This document shows, piece by piece, positions 49,853 through 59,334 of a stretch of 64,000 bases of DNA. The stretch is from Coemansia sp. RSA 922 (Eukaryota > Kickxellomycota > Kickxellomycetes > Kickxellales > Kickxellaceae). The notes under the pieces were generated by a model. That model had not been told where the DNA came from. It saw nothing but the letters and a program-made list of their open reading frames with translations, and did not search any database. A program made the translations under genes and the position numbers. Location: the NCBI GenBank assembly GCA_027577415.1, contig JANBQS010000005.1:23411-87410 (forward strand), written 5' to 3'. Position 1 is the first letter of the stretch. Each line of letters begins with the position of its first letter.

Positions 49853-50541
49853 ACATGTAGTCATACTTCTTCAATATACTATATATGCAAATGTAAAATT
49901 TTTTATTTACCTCAAAGATCACTTTCGAAAGCACTAGTGTTACACCTTGATGCTTTGCTATTGACGCCGCTCCTAGAGGTCAATAACAAAACGATACAGA
50001 TATTGTGACTCAGAAGGTGTTGGTCGTTGATAAAACCTACAACTAGACGCTCGCTTTTACGAAGAAGCCGTCATCTCGAGCACTCGAGCAGACTACATTT
50101 TGTTTTACACGCAGACTCTTACGACACTATTGTTTTGTCATCTTGAACATACTTTAATGTGGTGCGTAGATGTTGCTTGGAGGGTTTAACGTGGCTTTTA
50201 TTTACAGTCGCAGCTATGTGTTGTTCGAGGAGAAGGAAAATATATACTTGGCCACCAGATATCAGGCTTTGTTTAGTGACAACTATTGCTGGAAAAAAGT
50301 TTGAGGTGGCTTGCAGAATTGTGCAGCCGCTCCGTCTGCGTCCCAAACTCAGAGGAACTGTGTCAGCAAACTTTTTTTCTTCTTTCTCTCTCTTGTTGCA
50401 TTGCTTCTTTTTTTACAGTTTTTAATACTCATTTTTCTTCTTGTGTACTAAAAGTTCCCATCAAGTCAACACTTGTCACACTACTCTCAGCCACCCATTG
50501 TTTATTACGCTACACAGTTGCCAGCTGAACTTACTACCGAC
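49853..50541. other. intergenic, duplicated 3' flank of gene B
   Basis: About 690 bp. The first 250 bp are related to 55010-55220. The last 200 bp are a T/C-rich leader for the Myb-like gene. No gene seen. Confidence 0.4.
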
Positions 50542-52718
50542 ATGCAAAGGGGCATTAACAGATCACAAAACTTTGTTTTGCAGACGGAAGACGGCGCTCA
50601 GAATAGGCGGCAGCTGAGCGAGCTGGTGACCAGAGCTGCTGAGCGGCACTTTGACATCGCTCTGGGTCAGTGCAATTGGGAGGCCGTAGCTAAAGAGCTG
50701 GGCCTTTCGCTCATTGAATGCCTGGGTCTTTTCAACACCTCAACTTCGATGATACAGCCTCACTCGCTGATTGAGACCTACGGCGGATGGTCAAAGAGGG
50801 ACATGGAAAAGTTGATGCTATTTATAGCGGCTAATTACGCAGACAGCTCTACTGTCGATTGGAAGCCTGTTGGCGCCTATATGAACGTCGACGCTTTGGA
50901 GTGTCAGCGCGTAAGCCAAGGCACGTTTAGTGAGCCGATCAATGGAGTGGGCTATCGGCGCATATGCGAGTTCCGCGATGCTGGACTGGATTGGAAGGAT
51001 ATTCACCAACATTTTCAGCAGTATGAAAATGCCACTTTGCTCAAGATTAAATACTATGGACTTGAAGTCGAACTTAGCGGCGGGACGGTTGACGAGCTTA
51101 CTGTTGAATGGACCGACGCTGAGCGCATAGTAATGAAGGACTTGATCGAACAACATCTGGGGTCGACGACTAGATTGGAGTTGGTAGACATTATTCAGCG
51201 CGAGTTGCCCGCTAGGCCATCCAGCGATATTAGCATATTTACCAGTCAATATATCAACGAGCTGAAGGAAGGTCGCTTACGTCCGAATCAAGTGACGCAG
51301 CTGAGAGAGCTAGTCGACAAGTATGGTGAGGACTGGGACCATATCGGCGAGACGCTGGGCGTGTTGCCATCCAGCGCAAAGCGCAATTGGCTTGAGCATG
51401 GCGGAGATAGAGTTCGATATGTAAGAGCAGATTCACACCTGTCGTGTCATGACAAAATATTTGACGCCGAATCTCCAGGTAAGTAAACATTAAAAATAAG
51501 GTGGCTAGCAATATTCAGCGCAATACGCATTAAGTGTTTATTTTGTCAGATGCAAAATTCACAATTGTAGCTAACCCGAAAAAAGATGCCATTCATTCAC
51601 GCTCACCCTGGACCACCGCTGATGAGAAGATTCTGTTGAGGATTATCAATGGAACAACGATTCGTGGAGCAGCCAAGTGGGAGCAAGCTAGCGAGGCGCT
51701 TGGCCGTACGGTGGCAGCATGCCATCAACGGTGTTACATCTTAAATTGTAAACAAAAACAAGTCCCAGATGACCGCGGGAGCATTGTGACCAGCGAGGTT
51801 CAAAGGCAGCGTGAGTTAAGTGGTGTTGTAGACTGGTCACAAGTCAGCCAAGCGACTGGGCTTGACCTACGCGAATGCTTTGAGCTTAGCCAGCACGACA
51901 TTGGCAAGACCACCTGGAACTATGGACTGGACCCGTTTTCGCAGAGCTTAGCTAACCGTATGACCAGCTTTATTGAGCAATATTATCCGGCACCAGCTAC
52001 AGTAAACTACCGAGCCGCGTCGAATTATATGTGGGTCGCTTTGGATGACTGCATCCGCATACACGGCATGTTTCAGGGCAAGTTCAAGTGGACTGAGGCA
52101 AAATACGAACAGGCTGCAGCGCTCAGGGCTCAGGGGTTGACCTTGAAAGAGGTGGCCCGGAAAATGTCCCGCACACTTTCGGATGAAGTTGTGCGTAATG
52201 CACTGAGACAATACTTGTCACCAAAGCAAGTACCGGAGCCGATCACTGTGGATGAATTGCAAGACATGTCTAGGATTGTAGACGAATATGCGGGAAAGTA
52301 CCCTGTCGCCGAGATTATGGACAAAATTCGAACGCATTTCAATCTCGTCAACCGTCACCATCACCATTCGACAATTACCAAGTGTATAGCTGCGCACCTC
52401 CACTACCAGGCGAAATTACGCGATATCGACTATGCTGATTTGGCTAATCGTATCGCAACAGGAAAGACAACTGTCACGCTTGCGGCAAAAGAATTGGATG
52501 TACCCAGACACTATTTGGGCAGTCGATTGAGGAGCTATAGTGGCAAACAGTTCTCATCTGAGTGGACAGAGGAGGAGACTCGTAAGCTGCTTGACTACGT
52601 GAAAGCCTGTGACGGAAAACCCAACATGATATATTTTAGCCAGCTTCTAGGCTCTAAGAGTCCACAACAGTGCAGTGGTAAGGCTAGCGGTCTTAAACGG
52701 AAGGGTACTTTAGTTTAA
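50542..52718 (+). CDS. multi-SANT/Myb-like DNA-binding protein, one intron
   Basis: Exons 50542-51478 and 51550-52718 (GTAAGT...TCAG, 71-bp intron, phase 1) give 701 aa. The start is the first ATG; the frame before it begins without one. Several Myb/SANT-like helical units are visible: 'GWSKRDMEKLMLFIAANYAD' (about 82), 'EWTDAERIVMKDLIEQHL' (about 189), 'WDHIGETLGVLPSSAKRNW' (about 270), 'PWTTADEKILLRIINGTT' (about 332) and 'EWTEEETRKLLDYVKA' (about 650). Tandem Myb repeats usually bind DNA in the nucleus (for example, snRNA-gene or telomere factors). The specific role is unknown. It lies between the two copies of the F-box-like block. Confidence 0.65.
51479..51549 (+). other. spliceosomal intron in Myb-like gene
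   Basis: GTAAGT donor, TTTTGTCAG acceptor, 71 bp. Splicing joins 'FDAESP' to 'DAKFTIV' in frame and removes a TAA. Confidence 0.75.
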
Positions 52719-52801
52719 AATCGAGTTCTTTAAGAATATGACCTAATAAAATTGGCGAGTATATTGAAATAGCTATTTACAAAGTGTGGATCAATCCACC
52801 G

Positions 52802-52965
52802 ACGACCCATGTCCTGCTGTTGGCGTTGGTATTTCCCAATTTCTCTATAGCGTTTCTTGTTTTACTTTGTGCGGCTTGCTTATGAAGTGGTTAGAAAAGG
52901 ATATTTCTTCAGATAGTATCAAGCCATACGCAAGCAAACTACATAGCTTATTGTTCCATGGCTGA
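52802..52965 (+). pseudogene. F-box-like family C-terminal stub (C)
   Basis: Reads 'THVLLLALVFPNFSIA', then, after a frame change, 'MKWLEKDISSDSIKPYA' and 'SKLHSLLFHG' before a TGA. This aligns with the last 60 residues of protein A ('CVLLLALACPNFDYA', 'MEKGIGSDCFKPYA', 'SRLRRLLFHGW'). It sits 211 bp before gene D, almost the same distance as A to B (208 bp). Confidence 0.75.
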
Positions 52966-53176
52966 GATAGCAAACACTATCGAGTTTGTTAAAACTTGAA
53001 CAACTTCAACATACAATTTATTTCTGTGGCTTGAAAGTGATTTGATCAGACCAATTCGGATCCAAGTCACATGTTCCAAAACAAGCTTTGTTTGTCGCCT
53101 AATCCTTCTTTTTTATCTTGTCATTCACTTTTTATATTTTATTTACACGCCTACTTAAAAGTCAACTTCTATACCG

Positions 53177-54926
53177 ATGATTTACCTGTCAGCGTTTCAG
53201 CTTCTCCTGCCCCACGTCGTCAAGCTGATAGTCGACCATGTTGCTGGCAGCAGTCGCTTGCGATACGATGACGTCACTACTGACTCGGACGAATACAAGC
53301 TACTTGAGATGCCGCTACTCTGGGTATGCCACAACTTCCGCGCCTTTGTACACCAACGCTTCTGCAAAGTGCTCGGGCTATATTTGAAGAACGATCGGGA
53401 CAGTGCTGAAATCGATCTACGCTCTTGGCCAATACGCAAAAACGAGCTCAGTTATCCTACGCATCATTTGGCCAAGGAGCTTTGCATTTTCTTAGATATC
53501 GAATCTGTATTTTCGGGAAAGGCGTTACAACTTTTGTCTGACGTGCCCTATAGAGAATGCTCTTTCCATCTGGTTCGCAAGCTTGATTTCCATCTTTTTT
53601 TTTTTTGACAACGAGGGCCACTATGGCTTGGAGCCAGGGCACGACACCGACGACACACTAAAGATCCGCCTCATTTTTCCTCCAGATATTACTGCTAACA
53701 TAACAGCGTTTGCTCAGCGAGTCAAGCAAATGGTATCTGCGATCAGCAAAATAAACGTGGGCTTCCACAAGGAGGCCGAGAGGCTTCTTGAGCGTCGTAA
53801 TGTTCAAGTTCTTGATCTAACACGCCAGATCTTTAGAGTCGCCGAGAAGCATACTGCGATAACGCGTAGCAATGCGCTGTTGCTTATGTGTTTGGATCTG
53901 GAATCAATTCGAGACCTCGTACATATCGACTGTCGTATCAGGGCGCGGCTCCCTGATCTGATACTGCTGATAAATCGCAATGCGTCGGCATTGCAATACC
54001 TTGAAATCAGTGGGAGCAGTGAGGACTTGGCTGGATTGGTTGGGGATCCTGACAGTGACGGGTATTTGGAGTACCCATGTCTGCACACGTTGAAAATGAG
54101 TTCGCACGGTAGCATCGAAAAATTGCAATTGCCTGTCTTTAAAGATGTAGTACCATTTCCGCGACTTTTGCACCTGGCCATGTCATTCCCGTATCCATTT
54201 GGCGATGACATGCTTTTCAGAGGCAACACCGGTACATTGGAGTATTTAAATTTGTACCTAACTCCTGGCATTGTTTCAATAATCAAGAAGTACTCAGTAT
54301 TCACGCCTACCAGCCATCGGTATCTCAAATACGTCAAGATTCGCTTGCCTCCACATTATATTCCAAAAGCTTTTGCTACGGTTGCCGAGTATACACGGTT
54401 CGTTTTGAGTATCGCGCCTGGTGCATCGGTGCGAATCATTCCTAACCTGGACAAACATCACGAGGATCTTACGACTGCACTCTCAATACTAAAAGGTCAT
54501 GGATACATCCAGATCTTGGTATTGCCTGGTGTACGTTTGCTGCTCTGTGAGGCAATTACAATGGTCAAGTCTCTCCCCCTTCTCTCGGATCTGACGACCC
54601 ACATACCTCAACTAGGCGAACTTCCTCATAGTGTCAGCTTGACCATGCTTCCCGACTATGTTCGCACGACCTTTGCCCCAACGGGAAAGCGATTCCGATT
54701 CTGGCATATTAGCCCGGTATGGCTCACGGAGGTAAACTATGTCGAGGTAGCAACTTTTATGCTGCTTCTGGCACTGGCATGCCCCAATTTTGATTATGCG
54801 GCTATTGATACAGTACATCGTGAGCGGTTCATGAAGGCGATGCAGGAGAAAATCGACGGGCCGGGATTCAGCCAAGATGCACCACGTTTGAGACAGTTGC
54901 TGTTTAATGGATGGAACGATTGTTAA
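53177..54926 (+). pseudogene. F-box-like family gene D, frameshifted at a T12 run
   Basis: Frame 1 (53177-53608) encodes the N-terminal 143 residues ('LLLPHVVKLIVDHVAGSSRL', 'LLWVCHNFRAFVHQRF') and stops right after the T run. Frame 2 carries the rest from 'DNEGHYGLEPGHD' to the normal end 'RLRQLLFNGWNDC' at 54926, closely matching B. The 12-T tract at 53595-53606 is one base longer than the joined frame needs. It is either a real inactivating slip, a sequencing or assembly error in a homopolymer, or (least likely) tolerated slippage. The rest of the gene looks undamaged, so any inactivation is recent. Confidence 0.75.
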
Positions 54927-55390
54927 AAATTTTTACTTCTATCGCATTAATATACCGAATATGTCGACATTTGTGCAAACAGTCTCGCAAGCACTCATTA
55001 TTGATCTGTATTTAAAGAGCGCTAGTGATTGTTGACCTATGGTCACTTTATAGAATCCAAGTCATACATTGTTGCTTTGCCATTGCCACTACAGTTATAG
55101 CTCTTTGCAAGAGCAATATGGATAGTACTACTCAGATGACGCTGGTCATTGATAAGATCTTCACTTAGTGTCTAGGCAAAAGTTTGCCTATATAGTAGCT
55201 TACGTCTCGAGCACTTTTGACAACTATAAGCTTTATGTACAGGCTTCCACGCCAGGCCACATAGAATATGGATGTTAATAAGCTATGACCTTAGATATTT
55301 GTTGATTAATAGCGTAAAAGTAATGTTACCAACATGCACAATTAGTAAATGTGGATTATTAAAGGTAATATATATATAATTCGAATGTGT
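54927..55390. other. intergenic, 3' flank of gene D
   Basis: Carries sequence related to the flank of gene B (for example, GTCATTGATAA near 55150 and CTCGAGCAC near 55206). No gene. Confidence 0.4.
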
Positions 55391-57436
55391 CTACGGGCTG
55401 CTGGTGACAAATAGTCCACCAACCTCGGTATACAGCTTTTTAAGCTGCTCTTCATAGAATTTTGCTGCCGCTTGCCGCTTGAGTTTGAGTAATGCTGTAA
55501 ACATGCTGCTGTTTCTCTCGCGAAACGGCATCGGCTCAAGATAAATGGCACCAAGTTGCTCGCCGATAGAAAGTCCAACAGAGGCAGAGTAAATACGCAG
55601 CAACTCTGTCAGCTCCTTCACGACTTTATCGTTGTCGCACAGTTCCTCGAGTGTGGCAGTGGGCAAACTGGCTATTGTGCGGGCCCAGGGAACAAACTCT
55701 GCCGAATTGGGCACAACAATGGCGACAACCTGGTTGTAATCTTGGTGACCATCGACAAATAGCGAGTGTACGAGGGGATGTTGTGAGTAGATATTTTCTA
55801 GTCGTTCGGAGGAGACGCAGTAGCCGGTATTAATCTTGACGTGGTTTTTCATGCGGCTGATAAAGGAAATAGTTCCAGTAGGGTTGATTTGAACAACATC
55901 ACCGGTAGCTAGCCACTCGCCGTCCATTGATTCGCTTGTTTTCTCGGGTTCTCCGAGATATTCAGCAAATACGCTCTTACTGCGAATCATTAGCTCACCG
56001 CGCGGACACGGCGAGTCAGTGACGAGGTAACCAAAGTCGGGCTTGCTACGTAGGCGAATATCGTTGCCTGGAGTGGGTACGCCAATATGTCCTGATGTAA
56101 AGTCGCCCAGACGCTGTAATGTGCCGGCTGCGCCAGTCTCGGTCTGGCCATATCCTTGCACGACGTTGCAAGATAGGGCGGCGCGGAAAAAGTTAATCAC
56201 CTCCGGATTGAGGTTCATAGCGCCGGAGATAATAGTCTTGATACGCCCGCCAAGCTTGGCAGCCACCTTGCTAAACAGTACGCGATCCCACAGCCCGTGG
56301 CTCAAATTGCCGGTAGCAGCCAAACGCTTCTTCTTGCTACGGTATGCCATACGCGAGAGTGCGCCAGTCACTCCTTTAGCGCCGATAGTAGCCTTGGACA
56401 TACTCTCGTATATGCCGATGAGTAGCAACGGGAATCCAACCAAAACAGTGGGGCGCAGCTCTTGTATGTCATTAACGATTAGAGCGCGGTCACCGTTGGC
56501 ATAGCCTACACGCACACCACCATACATAAACGTGTACGTGGCATAGCGGTCCATGCAATGTGCCAGAGGTATAAGCGAGAGATGAGTAGTGTCGGAGAAG
56601 CGAAGAGATAGGTGGCACGAGCGACTACCATGAATTAATCCTTGGTGAGTAAGCAATACTCCCTTATTGACACCGGTTGTTCCTGACGTGTAGCACATTG
56701 TGCATATATCAGTGGGCGTCGGGGGCTGAGCGGTAGTAGGCGTGGCACGACCCATCTCTAGGACCTCGTCCATGTCCAGAAGAGTAATACCCAGCTCTAC
56801 GGCGCGCTTGCGCAAGGCAGCAACGCTCTCAGGGCAGAATGCCTGCATTACGGGGGTAGGCCGGGAGCAGTCCAAACGGTCCATGCAGATAATAACGCGT
56901 AGGCTTGGAGTAATAGACATGCGGTCGAACATTCTTGGAATCTTGTCGATCGAGCATACAACGACGCTGATCTCTGCGTTATTAATAACATACTCGGCAG
57001 ACTCGACATCTACGCTATCGCAGATACCGACCGTAAAGCGACGAGAGCGGAAGGCGCCAAACTCGGCTACAGTCCATTCATAACGGTTATTTGCGTACAT
57101 TCCTAGTGCCTGCTGACCACCGTAGCCCTTCGCGTCGGGCGCGTACTTGGCAAATACGTGGTCAAGGCCGGATCCAAAGTCCTCGACGTATTCAGCGACA
57201 TCGGAGGTCGTCAGCCACTCGTAGGAGCCAAAGGAGCCGTCGGCGGGATTGAACTGACGGGTGCCAAGGAACTCGGACTTTGGTGCGATGGCTAGATGAT
57301 GCTGGAACAGTTCATGGGCCGTGGTGATGTGAGCATATTCGCCGCCGTGGGTGCCGTCCTTGGAAAGGCTGTTGCGGTAGATGGCAGAGTAGCCGGGAAC
57401 CTCGGAGCTAGGGACTTTAAAAGTCTGTATAGTCAT
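55391..57436 (-). CDS. long-chain acyl-CoA synthetase, copy 2
   Basis: 681 aa from the ATG at 57436 (MTIQTF, the same start as copy 1; 27 further upstream codons are leader). Nearly the same sequence as copy 1 over its full length. Differences are clustered at the C-terminal 100 residues and around 190-210. The motif 'YTSGTTGVNKGV' again lacks the usual 'PKG'. Adenylation and CoA-ligation motifs are intact ('VQGYGQTETGAAGT', 'GEWLATGDVV'), so both copies should be active. The ending 'FVTSSP' is not a PTS1. It is in the same orientation as copy 1, 26 kb away. Confidence 0.9.
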   Translation of the reverse strand: MTIQTFKVPSSEVPGYSAIYRNSLSKDGTHGGEYAHITTAHELFQHHLAIAPKSEFLGTRQFNPADGSFGSYEWLTTSDVAEYVEDFGSGLDHVFAKYAPDAKGYGGQQALGMYANNRYEWTVAEFGAFRSRRFTVGICDSVDVESAEYVINNAEISVVVCSIDKIPRMFDRMSITPSLRVIICMDRLDCSRPTPVMQAFCPESVAALRKRAVELGITLLDMDEVLEMGRATPTTAQPPTPTDICTMCYTSGTTGVNKGVLLTHQGLIHGSRSCHLSLRFSDTTHLSLIPLAHCMDRYATYTFMYGGVRVGYANGDRALIVNDIQELRPTVLVGFPLLLIGIYESMSKATIGAKGVTGALSRMAYRSKKKRLAATGNLSHGLWDRVLFSKVAAKLGGRIKTIISGAMNLNPEVINFFRAALSCNVVQGYGQTETGAAGTLQRLGDFTSGHIGVPTPGNDIRLRSKPDFGYLVTDSPCPRGELMIRSKSVFAEYLGEPEKTSESMDGEWLATGDVVQINPTGTISFISRMKNHVKINTGYCVSSERLENIYSQHPLVHSLFVDGHQDYNQVVAIVVPNSAEFVPWARTIASLPTATLEELCDNDKVVKELTELLRIYSASVGLSIGEQLGAIYLEPMPFRERNSSMFTALLKLKRQAAAKFYEEQLKKLYTEVGGLFVTSSP

Positions 57437-58602
57437 CTTGTGCTTGGAGACGGAATGAGAGATTGAGGTTGGGGGGGGAAAGGAGATGGTGAGACGTTTG
57501 TTGAGTAATAGTCGCAAGATAAAGGGCGCCTTGATGCAGGTATTAATAGGAGGCGGTCTCTAATTATTATTTTTGTTGCAGGGGCATGTTTGTTGTGGCT
57601 AATGAATTTGCATACAAGAAAAACGGAACCTGCAGAATACTTGGAACTGGCCGGTAAATGTCCAGTACCATAAAAAAATAAAATAAAGCTCTGGTGTCTA
57701 TTTGATGGATCGCATTTAGGATCCACCCCCAACGCACGTACAAATGCGTGGAACCCGCACTTATACTTAATGGTAATCCTTTTTTTTTCTTTCTACTTTA
57801 TGATTTATTTTTACCTTGGCGTACAGTAGTTGTATCTTATCCCGCTTTTTTTTAAGGGGCGGTTCAATCCGCTTACTCTCACAGTCGCAAGATATTGATT
57901 GACAATCATGTGTTTCGCCACACTGCTTCTTCTTCCGCGTTGATTTGTTTTGTTTTTGTTTTGGTAAATCCCCCCTGCGCGGATATTGAATAATAATAAA
58001 AAGAGTACCTTGTTCCGGTCCTCTCGAACCTGTTATAAACAGGGCAAAATAGCGGAAAAAAGCTTGCAGCCAATTGTAAATCAGTGTAATTGCGAGTGGA
58101 TAAAATAATGAATGATTGACGTGTGAACTAAAAAAACGAAACAGGTTTCTCTATCTTGCGGTATTCCAACAAAGGTATTCAGAAACGACATGGAAACTTG
58201 TAATGTACTTTGGCATCCCGTTTTTTTTTGTTTTTGGCTAATTCTTACAAGATGGACGAGTGATGTTGGCATTCAAATTACTAATTAGGAAGAAGAGGAA
58301 ATCCAGATATTTGAAAAAGCAAAGTAGACTGGTGAATGAGGGGGAGTGAGGGATTCATATCAAAGTAGGATATGCTCCATCGAGAAGATAATCGCAAACA
58401 AGTGATATAATCTCTAGAGTTTGTTTGTTTTGGGGGGCATTAAAGTAGTAAGGTATTTAATAGTACACATATCGTTAATCTGTTGTGATCAATTGGCGGA
58501 CAACACGTGATAAGAACAAAAATAAAAATAAAACATTGGACAAAAAAAAATACAATAAACTTTCTTTTTCAACTTTCTTCTTTTTTTATTTATATTTTCA
58601 TA
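57437..58602. promoter_or_regulatory. upstream region of acyl-CoA synthetase copy 2
   Basis: Non-coding, 1.2 kb. It shares TTAATGGTAATCCTTTT (57767-57783), TCGCCACA (57915-57922) and TGCGCGGATATTGAA (57976-57990) with copy 1 in order and orientation. The remainder is AT-rich with no gene, ending in the T-rich leader of the next gene. Confidence 0.5.
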
Positions 58603-59334
58603 ATGGATGAAATTAACACAAATGCAGATGTAGAAACTGAAGACTTGCCTTCCTACGAAGAGACAGTTTCGACAACACCGCGTAAACGGTACCAATTACT
58701 CTACCCACAGTTAATATCGCGCACAGTACACGCCATAGACCTAGACACTAGGCAAGTGTCGTACGTGAAGCGAGTACGCGGCTTATCGTCGACCAAAACC
58801 CAGTATTACGCCTCTGACCGGTTAGTATGGACGTGTCGGCGAGAGCAGAACGGATTCGAGTTAGTGTTTACACGACCTAGTTCCGAACCATTAGAAGAAC
58901 CTCCGCCGCCGCCAATAGAGGAGGATATGGAGGTGGGTAGTACTGATAATTTGCGAGATAACAAACCCACTGCTCTGCCTCCTCCTGCGCGGGAGGATTT
59001 GTCAACAGTACTGCCACCGGCGTATCAGGAAAGCGAGGCATTGGAGATAACATTGCGGTCTCAGTATCCATTCCCGTTTATGTACGAATTCCAGTTCACT
59101 AGAGACTTACTGCGGTGGCAGAGAACAGCGGAGGCTGAGGGCGTAATGTTTACGTGTGTGGAGAAGAGTAGCGGCCGACTGCTGGCGGAGATTAGCTCCT
59201 CAAGCACTGGATTGGGTACACTGGCAGTGTACGACTTGGGGTTCAGACATGAGTTTCTAGTGGTATCTGCAGTAGCTGTTTTGGAGGAGTATCCAGTTAG
59301 GAGAATATCTTATAATAATATTGGACTATGTTAA
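58603..59334 (+). CDS. Tubby-C/LURP-like protein with PY motifs
   Basis: 243 aa from ATG 58603; the preceding frame is an AT-rich leader. It has two strand-rich blocks ('VHAIDLDTRQVSYVKRVRG', 'LVWTCRREQNGFELVF'; 'FPFMYEFQFTRDLLRWQ', 'GRLLAEISSSSTGLGTL') separated by a Pro/Glu linker. The layout is similar to Tubby-C-like/LURP folds that bind phosphoinositides or membranes. 'LPSYEE' near residue 18 and 'LPPAYQES' (PPxY) in the linker are WW-domain ligands, suggesting Rsp5-type ubiquitin ligase recruitment. The fold assignment is weak. Its stop overlaps the convergent TBC gene by 9 bp. Confidence 0.5.
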   Translation: MDEINTNADVETEDLPSYEETVSTTPRKRYQLLYPQLISRTVHAIDLDTRQVSYVKRVRGLSSTKTQYYASDRLVWTCRREQNGFELVFTRPSSEPLEEPPPPPIEEDMEVGSTDNLRDNKPTALPPPAREDLSTVLPPAYQESEALEITLRSQYPFPFMYEFQFTRDLLRWQRTAEAEGVMFTCVEKSSGRLLAEISSSSTGLGTLAVYDLGFRHEFLVVSAVAVLEEYPVRRISYNNIGLC

